This document shows, in pieces, positions 1 through 7,759 of a DNA stretch of 40,021 bases (position 1 is its first letter; every line of letters starts with the position of its first letter). The notes beneath the pieces are model-generated. The model was not told the origin of the DNA and searched no databases. It worked only from the letters and a program-made list of their open reading frames with translations. The translations under genes and the position numbers were made by a program. This stretch comes from an uncultured bacterium (GTDB lineage: Bacteria; Patescibacteriota; Minisyncoccia; Phycocordibacterales; PALSA-1337), in contig CAIQCJ010000022.1 of the NCBI GenBank assembly GCA_903870315.1, positions 1 through 40,021 of the forward strand, read 5' to 3'.

Positions 1-1
1 A

Positions 2-124
2 TATCAGACCATCTGGCAGTACAACCACACTAGAATCCATTCTGTATTGAAAATGCCGCCTATGCAGTTTGCGCGAAAAGTGTTGGCGGCGTACAATTCA
101 GCTAACAAGGATGGCGTGCAATGA
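2..124 (+). CDS. DDE transposase, C-terminal end (cut by window edge)
   Basis: The reading frame is open from base 2 to a TGA at 122-124 and gives the last 40 residues of a protein. The stretch YNHTRIHSVLKMPPMQF matches the end of the integrase-core (rve) domain of IS3/IS481-type transposases, where YN-x-x-R-x-HS-x-L precedes the last helix. The start lies outside the window, so completeness cannot be judged. The stop overlaps the ATG of the following recombinase fragment by 4 nt (ATGA), which suggests that an insertion sequence end was joined to that gene. No clear terminal inverted repeat is visible here. Confidence 0.65.
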   Translation, partial: YQTIWQYNHTRIHSVLKMPPMQFARKVLAAYNSANKDGVQ

Positions 125-1287
125 AAGGGGTCCAGTACAATGAAGTACGAAAACAAAGGTGTACTGGTGGAATGCAAGCAAGGCTTCGAGAGGGTGTTTG
201 GTGTTGGTCACCACCGATTGGTTATACCAATTCAAAAAGAATCAAAGACCGTCGCAAGCTTATGCCAGATATTCCAGATGAAGAAAGATTTTATCTTATT
301 CAAAAAGGTCTAAAACTTTACATGAAAGGGAATCATACAGTCACCTCATTAGCCAAAGAAACGGCGGACTGGGGATTGAAAACGAGAACAGGAAAGCCTA
401 TACGTAAACAATTATGGGATGTGATACTTCAAGATAAATTTTATGCGGGCATCCTAGTCGACCCGTGGACGGACGAAGAGTACAGAGGTTTACATACCCC
501 GATGATTACTCGTGATGAATACAATCAGATTCAAGAAGTAAAAAAGAGGATGTCTAACAATGCTACAGCTCCAAGGCTGTCTATTAATCCCGACTTTCCG
601 CTTCGTCGCTTTGTTCTGTGTGAATGTGGCCATTTCTATACAGCGTCATGGAACACGGGTAGGCATGGTAAGAAATATCCTTCATATCATTGTCGTAACA
701 AGCAATGTATTCATTATGGCCTTTCTGTTTCCAGAGAAGACATTGAAGAAAAATTTTATATTTTCCTTATGAAAATATCTCCAACACCTGAATTTGTTGA
801 GTTGTTTAAGCAGACCGTAATAGATTGTTATAAGGATAGGCATGTAGCGACCCAACAGGAAAGCGAACATCGTCAGCGTGAAGCGACAAAACTTGAAGAC
901 CGCCGAAAGGAATTGACTGAAATGAGGATGAGTAAGGAGATTTCAAAGGAGGAATATATGGAGATGAAAGAGACTATCGATAGACAGATTGCAGAATTAG
1001 CCACCAAAATACAGCCACAAGATAACAGTTATGACATGGAAACGGCTATATCAGTTGCGACGAAATTGATTAGTAACACCGCAGATGAATGGATGATGAT
1101 AAAATCGCCCAAACAACAACGTTTCCAAAAGGTGGTTCTACCACAGGGAATCACCTACCAAAAAACAGCCGAGACGTTTGGAACCACGATTGTGTCGCCT
1201 ATCTTCAAGCTATATGGAGGGTTTCTAACTAACCCGTCTGACTTTGTTGCGGGGGCCGGAATCGAACCGGCGATCTTCAGGTTATGA
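121..1287 (+). pseudogene. Large serine recombinase lacking its catalytic domain
   Basis: This 388-residue frame matches the C-terminal part of large serine recombinases. It has a Recombinase domain (about residues 15-140, with GGMQARLREGVWCWSPPIGY and the later KFYAGILVDPW), a zinc ribbon (CECGHFY at about 168 and CRNKQCIHYG at about 191) and a Lys/Glu-rich coiled coil (about 245-300). The family is usually 500-600 residues. The N-terminal resolvase domain with the catalytic serine is missing, and the upstream sequence instead encodes a transposase end, so the gene was probably cut by an IS and is inactive. The last 13 or so codons (GAGIEPAIFRL) are antisense to the tRNA-fMet gene, so the C-terminus runs into the tRNA. 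This is typical of an integrase gene sitting at a tRNA attachment site. Confidence 0.75.
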
Positions 1288-1318
1288 GCCTGACGAGCTA
1301 CCGCTGCTCTACCCCGCG
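1247..1318 (-). tRNA. Initiator tRNA-fMet (CAT)
   Basis: On the minus strand the sequence folds into a cloverleaf with anticodon loop CUCAUAA. The first acceptor pair is C1 x A72, a mismatch diagnostic of bacterial initiator tRNAs; pairs 2-7 are GCGGGG/CCCCGC. The T arm GGTTCGATTCC is normal. The D loop is short (AGCGGUA). The anticodon stem is UCAGG/CCUGA, so the usual three G-C pairs of initiators become A29-U41, G30-C40, G31-C39. No CCA is encoded after discriminator A73. The 3' end faces the truncated recombinase, which overlaps it on the opposite strand. Confidence 0.93.
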
Positions 1319-1408
1319 GTATAACGTGCCTATGCAAGCTATGATAGACCATTTTGCCATAGTGTGGCTTATTGTGCAAGAGCCAATGATTTGCTATTCT
1401 CTAAGGAC

Positions 1409-1482
1409 GTCGGCGTAGCTCAGTTAGTTAGAGCGTGGGACTCATAAGCCCAAGGTCGAAGGTGCAATTCCTTCCGCCGACA
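1409..1482 (+). tRNA. tRNA-Met elongator (CAT)
   Basis: The cloverleaf has acceptor GUCGGCG/CGCCGAC, D arm GCUC...GAGC, anticodon loop CUCAUAA and discriminator A; CCA is not encoded. The acceptor (G4, G5) does not look like the C4-C5 stem of lysidine-type tRNA-Ile2, so elongator Met is preferred over Ile2. Oddities are an A31/G39 mismatch closing the anticodon loop and a T loop reading UGCAAUU, where position 55 (normally pseudouridine) is G. Confidence 0.85.
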
Positions 1483-1561
1483 CATAGGTATCGTCTTACA
1501 ACAACACTTTGTTTTTTGCGCTTTTTCTGCTACATTATTGCAGTACTTACAAGTACTAGCT

Positions 1562-1635
1562 GCGGCCATAGCTCAACTGGTTAGAGCACTCGCCTGTCAC
1601 GCGAGAGGTTGGCGGTTCGACCCCGCTTGGCCGCG
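1562..1635 (+). tRNA. tRNA-Asp (GTC)
   Basis: Acceptor GCGGCCA/TGGCCGC, anticodon stem CUCGC/GCGAG around loop CUGUCAC (anticodon GUC), T arm GGCGGTTCGACCCCGCT and discriminator G73, which is typical for tRNA-Asp. CCA is not encoded. It lies 79 nt after tRNA-Met in the same direction. Confidence 0.93.
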
Positions 1636-1671
1636 CATTTGAATCTGTGGAAAATCGATCCTAGATTTATA

Positions 1672-1680
1672 TGTTATTAT
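1672..1680 (+). promoter_or_regulatory. Extended -10 (TGT-TATTAT), leaderless type
   Basis: TGT TATTAT ends 7 nt before the ATG at 1688, so transcription would start at or next to the start codon. No convincing -35 box is seen. Confidence 0.45.
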
Positions 1681-1687
1681 ATAGCCT

Positions 1688-2197
1688 ATGGTGATACATC
1701 ATGGTTACAAGAGATCGCATTATTATATGGTCTTACTATTTTTTGTTGTAGTCATCACTGGTATGTATGTGGTAGGTATCACAGATATATTTAGTAATCA
1801 TCCTACGGTAGTCGCACCGACAAATATTTCTACAACAACATCAGATACAGCATCTACAACTCAATCTGTTGTGGTTAAGATATTTGGTACTCCAGTTGTC
1901 GGAGATATTGGAGTCGGTCCAGATACTAAAGTAGCTTTTGTAACTGAACAATCAGGTGGTAGCGGGACATTTTATTATGCAGTAGCTTTCATGAAAGTGG
2001 TCGACAAATACGTTAATACCAACCAGATATTACTTGGTGATCGTATAGCTCCACAGGGTATAGATATATCTAACCACATAGCTTCTTTCAATTTCTGCGA
2101 TCGTAAAGCTGATGAACCTTTCACTGTTAAACCATCGATGTGTGTCACCAAGAGGTTTGATATTGTTGAGGATACATTGACTGAAGTTATTCCTTAG
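1688..2197 (+). CDS. Membrane-anchored protein of unknown function
   Basis: 169 residues. After a basic N-terminus there is one hydrophobic segment (about residues 14-32), then a Ser/Thr-rich linker (about 40-62) and an extracytoplasmic domain containing VAFVTEQSGGSGTFYYAVAF and LLGDRIAPQ. I recognise this style of domain from Patescibacteria hypothetical proteins but can assign no function. The ATG at 1688 fits a -10 box 7 nt upstream; a later ATG at 1727 just before the hydrophobic segment is an alternative. The downstream gene is another small membrane protein 18 nt away, possibly co-transcribed. Confidence 0.75.
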   Translation: MVIHHGYKRSHYYMVLLFFVVVITGMYVVGITDIFSNHPTVVAPTNISTTTSDTASTTQSVVVKIFGTPVVGDIGVGPDTKVAFVTEQSGGSGTFYYAVAFMKVVDKYVNTNQILLGDRIAPQGIDISNHIASFNFCDRKADEPFTVKPSMCVTKRFDIVEDTLTEVIP

Positions 2198-2215
2198 TGT
2201 TTATATTGCATTTCA

Positions 2216-2557
2216 ATGTCTATGAATCCTGAACATAACCACAACCATTGGGAGACCTGGTCATATTGGGCAAAAGGCGGTTCTATATCTATAGCTGTGG
2301 CTCTTGGCTTTATAGTTTTCCAGCTTGTATTGGTACCACATGTCTTCTATAAGACATGTGGAACAGTTGCATGTATGATGCCTGTAGCCAGATTTATTGA
2401 AAACATCTTTACGAATTCTTTGATGCCGTTATGGTCGTCTCCATTGGCAAACCTTATGCTCAACTACCAATTCATATATGTCTTGGCTGCACTGGCATAC
2501 TATTTTTTCATAGGTGCTTTCATAGGACTTATGATTGAAAAACGTAAGAAAAGATAG
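2216..2557 (+). CDS. Small multipass membrane protein, unknown
   Basis: 113 residues with a His/Asn-rich N-terminus (NPEHNHNH), two clear membrane segments (about residues 22-42 and 84-106), a possible weaker one between, and a basic C-terminus (EKRKKR) that should be cytoplasmic. No family is recognised. A TTGACT at 2177-2182 and TATATT at 2202-2207 (19-nt spacer) could be its own promoter, with the ATG 8 nt after the -10. A second ATG lies two codons in (2222). Confidence 0.7.
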   Translation: MSMNPEHNHNHWETWSYWAKGGSISIAVALGFIVFQLVLVPHVFYKTCGTVACMMPVARFIENIFTNSLMPLWSSPLANLMLNYQFIYVLAALAYYFFIGAFIGLMIEKRKKR

Positions 2558-2592
2558 TACTATGCTGTTTTAGTTGTATACACCAGAACATC

Positions 2593-2668
2593 GCCAAGAT
2601 AGCTCAGTTGGTAGAGCACGCCCATGGTAAGGGCGAGGTCCCGAGTTCGATCCTCGGTCTTGGCTCCA
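2593..2668 (+). tRNA. tRNA-Thr (GGT)
   Basis: Acceptor GCCAAGA/TCTTGGC, anticodon stem CGCCC/GGGCG around loop AUGGUAA (anticodon GGU), T arm CGAGTTCGATCCTCG, discriminator U. The 3' CCA is encoded in the DNA (2666-2668), unlike most tRNAs in this window. Confidence 0.94.
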
Positions 2669-2680
2669 GTAGTTTAGTTT

Positions 2681-2756
2681 GCCAAAGTAGCTCAGTTGGT
2701 AGAGCATCGCTTTCGTAAAGCGAGGGTCCCCGGTTCGATCCCGGGCTTTGGCTCCA
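2681..2756 (+). tRNA. tRNA-Thr (CGT)
   Basis: Acceptor GCCAAAG/CTTTGGC, anticodon stem UCGCU/AGCGA around loop UUCGUAA (anticodon CGU), discriminator U, CCA encoded (2754-2756). It is 12 nt after tRNA-Thr(GGT) and almost identical in its first 26 bases, so the pair probably arose by tandem duplication and anticodon-arm divergence. Confidence 0.94.
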
Positions 2757-2767
2757 AGTATACTGAT

Positions 2768-3679
2768 ATGTCAAATCCACAAAAAGAAAAAATCCAAGAG
2801 AAGATATTAGAACTCGAAGTAAACATGGCTTCTTCCGATTTTTGGGCTGACAAGACTCGTGCACAAGCAACTATAAAAGAGCTTCAAGTATTGAAAGATG
2901 AGCTATCTGGTGTTGGTAAATATGACAAAGGAGACGCTATACTTACTATACTTTCTGGTGCTGGTGGCGATGACGCCGAAGATTTCACTGGCATATTACT
3001 TCGTATGTATAGCAAATACGCTGATACGAAAGGGTGGAGTTGGTCAGTGGTCCATTCGAACTCAAACGATCACGGTGGTTATCGCAATGTGACAGTTGAG
3101 ATTACAGGAAAGTCTGGTTTCAATAGTGGTTTGGGAGTTTATGGGACTTTGAAAAATGAATCTGGAGTCCATCGTCTAGTACGTATATCTCCATTCAATG
3201 CTAACGATAAACGTCACACATCTTTTTCTTTGGTGGAGATTATTCCAAAGTTAGAAAAAGCTACGTCGGCTGATCTGTCTATATCAGATAGTGATGTTGA
3301 GATAACCATTGCCAAGTCCGGAGGTCCAGGAGGTCAAAACGTGAATAAGCGCGAAACGGCCATACGTTTGGTTCACAAGCCGTCTGGTATATCCATCCAC
3401 GTCACATCTGAACGATCTCAGGCGCAAAATCGTGAGAAAGCCTTCGATATATTGCGCGGCAAGCTCTGGAAGCGTATGGAAGAGGAGCGTGTCGCAAAAG
3501 AACGTGGTATGCAGCTGTCATCTACAACTTCTATAGAATGGGGGAATCAGATACGTTCTTACGTTCTCCACCCATATAAGATGGTGAAAGATCATCGTAC
3601 AGATATGGAAACATCGCAAGTTGATAAGGTATTAAACGGTGACCTGGATGATTTTATAGAAGCGGAAAAAGAATTGTAA
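2768..3679 (+). CDS. prfB: Peptide chain release factor 2 (short form)
   Basis: RF2 reads UAA and UGA and triggers peptide release at the ribosome. The 303-residue protein has the SPF stop-recognition tripeptide (141-143, followed by RHTSF) and the catalytic GGQ (188-190), plus the conserved end [18 protein letters not shown]. coli RF2 has 365 residues with GGQ near 250, so about 60 residues are missing from the N-terminal helical domain. The ATG at 2768 is chosen because the frame extends upstream only through the tRNA-Thr gene and the product then starts with a plausible helix. The frame is continuous, with no UGA frameshift site of the usual prfB kind. It precedes ftsE-ftsX, an order common in bacteria. 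Confidence 0.95.
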   Translation: MSNPQKEKIQEKILELEVNMASSDFWADKTRAQATIKELQVLKDELSGVGKYDKGDAILTILSGAGGDDAEDFTGILLRMYSKYADTKGWSWSVVHSNSNDHGGYRNVTVEITGKSGFNSGLGVYGTLKNESGVHRLVRISPFNANDKRHTSFSLVEIIPKLEKATSADLSISDSDVEITIAKSGGPGGQNVNKRETAIRLVHKPSGISIHVTSERSQAQNREKAFDILRGKLWKRMEEERVAKERGMQLSSTTSIEWGNQIRSYVLHPYKMVKDHRTDMETSQVDKVLNGDLDDFIEAEKEL

Positions 3680-3681
3680 AA

Positions 3682-3690
3682 TGCTATAAT
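3682..3690 (+). promoter_or_regulatory. Extended -10 (TGC-TATAAT) of ftsE
   Basis: A perfect TATAAT (3685-3690) preceded by TGC ends 7 nt before the ftsE ATG. It starts within 6 nt of the prfB stop. The predicted mRNA would be leaderless. Confidence 0.55.
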
Positions 3691-3697
3691 AACTCCT

Positions 3698-4378
3698 ATG
3701 ATCTATTATGATAAAGTATCAAAGATATATCCAGACAAATCAGTAGCTTTGGATGGTATAAGTTTCGGTGTAGAGCCTAAGGAGTTCGTGACTATAGTCG
3801 GCCACTCTGGTGCTGGTAAAACGACCCTTATGAAGCTGCTTATAGCGGAAGACAAACCGACGGGTGGTACTATTTCCTTTGAATCATTGAATGTCAACAA
3901 ACTGAACAAAAAACAGCTGAATAAGCTACGTAGGCGAGTTGGTATGGTCTTCCAAGATTTTCGTCTCATCCCCAACAAGACCGTTTACGAGAACATAGCT
4001 TTTGCTATGGAGGCTTCTGGACGAAGCGATAGCCAGATATCCGCCGACGTACCGCACGTTTTAGAGTTGGTTGATCTTAGTCATAAGATTTGGTCCTTTC
4101 CGAAGGAACTTTCTGGTGGTGAGAGTCAACGTGTAGCTATAGCGCGAGCTATCGTTAACAACCCAGAGATCATCATAGCTGACGAGCCAACAGGTAACTT
4201 AGATCCAGCAAATACTTTTGAGGTGATCCGTATCTTGAAGAAGATTAACGAACTTGGAACAACGGTACTTTTAACCACTCACAACAAGGGAGTAGTAGAT
4301 GCAGTTGGTGGCCGCGTTATAACTATGGAGAAAGGCAAAATCGTCAGAGACGATAAGTCTGGTAAATATATTCTATAA
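3698..4378 (+). CDS. ftsE: Cell division ATP-binding protein FtsE
   Basis: FtsE is the ATPase of the FtsEX complex, which sits at the septum and controls peptidoglycan hydrolases. The 226 residues carry Walker A GHSGAGKTT (35-43), a Q-loop VFQDFRL (84-90), signature LSGGESQR (138-145) and Walker B IIIADEP (158-164), with the H-loop TTHN near 214. The length is normal. The gene lies between prfB and ftsX, 4 nt before ftsX. The start fits a perfect extended -10 box just upstream. Confidence 0.95.
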   Translation: MIYYDKVSKIYPDKSVALDGISFGVEPKEFVTIVGHSGAGKTTLMKLLIAEDKPTGGTISFESLNVNKLNKKQLNKLRRRVGMVFQDFRLIPNKTVYENIAFAMEASGRSDSQISADVPHVLELVDLSHKIWSFPKELSGGESQRVAIARAIVNNPEIIIADEPTGNLDPANTFEVIRILKKINELGTTVLLTTHNKGVVDAVGGRVITMEKGKIVRDDKSGKYIL

Positions 4379-4382
4379 AAAT

Positions 4383-5339
4383 ATGATAATCACAAAACTC
4401 AAACGCATAACTCGAACTGGATTTATAAACTTCTGGCGCAACGGCTTCCTTTCTTTTGCGGCTATCGTGGTTATAACATTATCTCTATCATCTTTGGGTG
4501 GCCTTATATTTGCCAGTGCTTTTGCTAGATCTATGCTCTCAGAAGTGAAAGACAAGGTAGATATCAATGTTTACTTCACACTTAGCGCACAAGAGCCGGA
4601 TATATTGAGTCTACAGAAGGATATAAACATTTTGCCACAAGTAGCCAGTACATCATATGTTTCTAGCGATCAGGCCTTGGTTGGTTTCAAGATGCGTTGG
4701 CGAGACAATACACTTATCATGCAGGGTCTAGATGAGATCGGTACCAACCCTTTTCCAGCTTCTCTAAATATCAAAGCCAAAGACCCTGGTCAGTATGGCA
4801 GTATTGCCAGCTTCTTGGATAATAAGAATCCTATAGATGCTTCTGGTGTGCCGATTATAGACAAGGTCAATTATGCCGAGAATAAGATTATTATTGATCG
4901 TCTGAGTTCTATTATACCGACAGTTGAAAAGTCTGGGTCGGTTATTGCTATCATATTTGTCTTAGTGGCTATGATAGTTGTGTTCAATACTATCCGTCTT
5001 ATTATATACGCCGCCAGAGATGAGATATCAGTTATGAAGTTGGTCGGTGCTAGCAATACTTTTGTCAGAGGTCCTTTTGTAGTCTCTGGGATCATGTATG
5101 GTTTCATATCGGGTATCATTACCCTTATAGTCATGGCTGTTGGAGCTTATTGGGGAGATACACTCATATTGAAGTTGGCCGGTGTAGATGTGGCTGCCAA
5201 TTTCCAACTTATGGTCAATGTATTTTCTACATATTTCGCCAAGAATTTCGGCCAGATATTTTCTATCATCATGTTGTCAGGAGTCGTCCTCGGCGGATTG
5301 TCTAGCTACATAGCAGCTAGAAGATATCTGAAAGTTTAG
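4383..5339 (+). CDS. ftsX: Cell division permease FtsX
   Basis: 318 residues with the FtsX layout: a cytoplasmic N-terminus, TM1 (about 21-45), a large extracytoplasmic loop (about 50-175) and three C-terminal membrane segments (about 187-210, 233-255, 285-310). The signature region IYAARDEISVMKLVGASNTFVRGPF before TM3 is typical (shown in part: DEISVMKLVGAS). It couples FtsE ATP hydrolysis to cell-wall hydrolases outside the membrane. It starts 4 nt after the ftsE stop, consistent with translational coupling. Confidence 0.93.
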   Translation: MIITKLKRITRTGFINFWRNGFLSFAAIVVITLSLSSLGGLIFASAFARSMLSEVKDKVDINVYFTLSAQEPDILSLQKDINILPQVASTSYVSSDQALVGFKMRWRDNTLIMQGLDEIGTNPFPASLNIKAKDPGQYGSIASFLDNKNPIDASGVPIIDKVNYAENKIIIDRLSSIIPTVEKSGSVIAIIFVLVAMIVVFNTIRLIIYAARDEISVMKLVGASNTFVRGPFVVSGIMYGFISGIITLIVMAVGAYWGDTLILKLAGVDVAANFQLMVNVFSTYFAKNFGQIFSIIMLSGVVLGGLSSYIAARRYLKV

Positions 5340-5387
5340 TCTTACCTAGACGTATTTATCAGACACTATTACATTGTTATTGTCTAT

Positions 5388-5417
5388 TGGACAAATGCTG
5401 GTGCGTTTTATTAGAAT
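5388..5417 (+). promoter_or_regulatory. Promoter of pyrG (TGGACA-18-TAGAAT)
   Basis: TGGACA (5388-5393), an 18-nt spacer and TAGAAT (5412-5417), each one base off consensus. The -10 ends exactly 6 nt before the pyrG ATG, so the mRNA is predicted to be leaderless. Confidence 0.5.
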
Positions 5418-5423
5418 GAACAG

Positions 5424-7151
5424 ATGAAGAAGCCAACCAAAAGATCTATTAGCAAAAAGACGGTCTCTCAAAAACGTTCACACAAATACATCTTCGTCAT
5501 CGGTGGCGTGATGTCAGGAGTAGGAAAGGGTATCGCTGTCTCATCTATCGGGACATTACTCACAGCAAAGGGATATAAGGTCAACCTAGTCAAGGTTGAC
5601 CCTTATCTAAATGTCGACGCCGGTACCATGCATCCTACTGAACACGGTGAAGTCTTCGTCTTGAACTCTGGCCTAGAAACCGATCAAGATATGGGCAACT
5701 ATGAGCGTTTCTTAGGACACGATCTGGCTTCTGATGACTATATGACCAGCGGTATGATCTATAAGCATGTTATAGAGAAGGAGCGTTCTCTTGGCTATGC
5801 TGGTAAATGTGTTGATGCTGAACAAATACGCGACGAAATTGTTCATCGTCTAGAACATGCCGCCAAAGTCAATAAGTCCGATATATCTATTATAGAGATC
5901 GGTGGAACTATAGGTGACTATCAGAATGTGATGTTCATGGAAGCAGCACGTGTATTCAAGATGTATCATCCAGCCGATGTAGCCTTTATGATGGTTAGTT
6001 ATCTGCCAACCCCAGGGAACTTGGGAGAGATGAAGTCCAAACCAACACAAAATGCCGCTCGTCAGTTGGCTTCATATGGTATCAACGCCGACTTCATTAT
6101 CGCTAGAGCCTCTAGTCCTATAGACAAGAAACGTAAGGAGAAGATCGCGTCGGCTTGTAGTATATCAGTAGAGAGAGTTATTTCTGCTCCAGATATCAAG
6201 AGTATCTATGACGTACCGGTGAATTTCGAGAAAGATTATCTGGCAGAACAAGTGCTGGAAGTGTTGAGCCTTCCTAAGACCAGGACAGACAAATCATTCA
6301 AAGCTTGGATAAAGATGGCAAAAGGTATCAAGAATCATTTACACAAAGAGATTCACATAGGTGTTGTTGGAAAATATTTCAATACTGGCGACTTTATACT
6401 TTCTGACGCATATCTCTCAGTGCTCGAAGCTATCAAATTCTCAGCTTACGCTGTAGGAGTGAAAGCTGTTATACACACAGTGAATTCTCGAGACTTCGAG
6501 GTTAAGAATCCTGACTATTCTTCATTGGGCCAATATACTGGCATCATTGTCCCTGGTGGTTTCGGCGAGACTGGTATAGAAGGTAAGCTCAATGTGATCC
6601 GCTATGCTCGTGAGAAGAAGATACCTTATTTCGGACTTTGCTATGGTATGCAACTCATGACTATAGAATATGCTCGCAATGCCCTCGGTCTCGACGGCGC
6701 TCAGACAGCAGAAATAAATCCGAAGGCACCACACCTTATCATTGACTTTATGCCAGACCAGAAAAAGAAGATCGCTGAAGGTAAGTATGGTGGCACTATG
6801 AGGCTTGGTCTGTATCCTACGAAATTGTCTACTGGTACAGTTTCATATTTAGCTTATGAAAAATCTGGTAGGCTCGGTCATAGCAACATCATTCAAGAGC
6901 GTCATCGCCACCGTTATGAGGTCAATCCTAAGTATGTTGAGAGACTGGAGAAGGGAGGTCTTGTATTTTCTGGTAAATCTCCAGACGGCTCGCTTATGGA
7001 GATAGCCGAATTACCACATGGAACCGGTCTTGGACAACACCCATTTTTCCTCGGTACACAATTCCACCCAGAATTCTTAGCTAGACCACTTTCACCACAT
7101 CCACTTTTTACAGCTTTTATGAAAGCTGCCAAGAATAGATCTATTTCTTGA
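5424..7151 (+). CDS. pyrG: CTP synthase
   Basis: CTP synthase makes CTP from UTP, ATP and glutamine. The 575 residues show the synthetase domain (P-loop GGVMSGVGKG at 27-36, then KVDPYLNVDAGTMHPTEHGE, IEIGGTIGDYQ) and a class I glutamine amidotransferase domain with the nucleophile in GLCYGMQ (Cys406) and FHPE (His548, Glu550). The usual texts are GGVVSSLGKG and GICLGMQ, so both loops are slightly divergent but keep the key residues. A Lys/Arg-rich extension of about 20 residues precedes the family start. Its 3' end overlaps the convergent minus-strand gene by 11 nt. Confidence 0.96.
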   Translation: MKKPTKRSISKKTVSQKRSHKYIFVIGGVMSGVGKGIAVSSIGTLLTAKGYKVNLVKVDPYLNVDAGTMHPTEHGEVFVLNSGLETDQDMGNYERFLGHDLASDDYMTSGMIYKHVIEKERSLGYAGKCVDAEQIRDEIVHRLEHAAKVNKSDISIIEIGGTIGDYQNVMFMEAARVFKMYHPADVAFMMVSYLPTPGNLGEMKSKPTQNAARQLASYGINADFIIARASSPIDKKRKEKIASACSISVERVISAPDIKSIYDVPVNFEKDYLAEQVLEVLSLPKTRTDKSFKAWIKMAKGIKNHLHKEIHIGVVGKYFNTGDFILSDAYLSVLEAIKFSAYAVGVKAVIHTVNSRDFEVKNPDYSSLGQYTGIIVPGGFGETGIEGKLNVIRYAREKKIPYFGLCYGMQLMTIEYARNALGLDGAQTAEINPKAPHLIIDFMPDQKKKIAEGKYGGTMRLGLYPTKLSTGTVSYLAYEKSGRLGHSNIIQERHRHRYEVNPKYVERLEKGGLVFSGKSPDGSLMEIAELPHGTGLGQHPFFLGTQFHPEFLARPLSPHPLFTAFMKAAKNRSIS

Positions 7152-7689
7152 TACCAGTCAAAGGAAAAGTCTTCAGAACCTTCCAGGCCTTATCATCGTT
7201 GTTTTCTTTGTAGAATATAGTCAGGTTGTCAAATGCTAAGTCAAATTTCGGCGCTGGTACAGTCTGTAAATAACTCCAGACATTTTGGTATTCTTGAGGC
7301 TTCAAGAAGCGAGCTATAGACATACGAATCTGTAGTTCCTTTTCTTCTATAGTAGAAGGTATACCGGCAGCACGCAGTTTTGTTATGATACTATCTATAT
7401 AGGCTTTCAGATCTGGGCTTGGCTTGGTACCTTCCATGAAGATCGTTCTCGTACCAAAATGGTTCCAGTTGGTTAGAGATATAGGAAATACAGGAGCCTC
7501 TGTGTTTAGGGCTAGGCATTCATCTATAGTCTCGGCGTTAATCCTTTCAAATGAAGTCTTTACGGTGATATGTGGCGGTACTATGTCAGCCACGTTGACT
7601 ATACCGAAACGGTTCGACAAATCTGCACAAGTAGTCTTGTAGTATTCAGCCACTTCTCCTCGTAGTAAGCTTCCGACGAAATATCTCAT
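7141..7689 (-). CDS. 2H phosphoesterase-like (2'-5' RNA ligase family) protein
   Basis: The start MRYFVGSLLRGEVAEYY and the motif PPHITVKTSF resemble the LigT/2H phosphoesterase superfamily, which acts on 2',3'-cyclic phosphates or 2'-5' linkages using two HxT/S motifs. The first motif (His40-Ile-Thr42) is intact. At the expected second motif the sequence is IRMSIARF, with Arg122 where His is expected, so catalysis may be lost or altered. The ATG at 7689 is chosen because family similarity starts there; in-frame ATGs at 7716 and 7743 would add 9 or 18 residues. The 182-residue length is normal. It converges on pyrG with an 11-nt overlap. Confidence 0.7.
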   Translation of the reverse strand: MRYFVGSLLRGEVAEYYKTTCADLSNRFGIVNVADIVPPHITVKTSFERINAETIDECLALNTEAPVFPISLTNWNHFGTRTIFMEGTKPSPDLKAYIDSIITKLRAAGIPSTIEEKELQIRMSIARFLKPQEYQNVWSYLQTVPAPKFDLAFDNLTIFYKENNDDKAWKVLKTFPLTGIKK

Positions 7690-7759
7690 GATGAAACCAG
7701 CATAGCATGCTACCATGAAAAAATCACCATGCTTAAATATCATAACATATTTGGAAATC

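Noticed and set aside
1409-1482. Assignment as lysidine-type tRNA-Ile2 (CAT)
   Set aside because: The acceptor bases (G4, G5) and the D arm look like elongator Met; Ile2 usually has C4-G69 and C5-G68. The possibility is not fully excluded.
2696-2767. Upstream extension of the prfB frame (starting MVEHRF)
   Set aside because: It is a translation of the tRNA-Thr(CGT) gene; the ATG at 2768 gives the protein-like start.
2768-2900. Programmed +1 frameshift in prfB
   Set aside because: The frame is continuous with no internal UGA, so no frameshift is needed.
7149-7151. UGA recoded to Gly, as in some Patescibacteria (SR1, Gracilibacteria)
   Set aside because: UGA ends full-length pyrG and other genes here, an RF2 gene is present, and no gene needs in-frame UGA readthrough.
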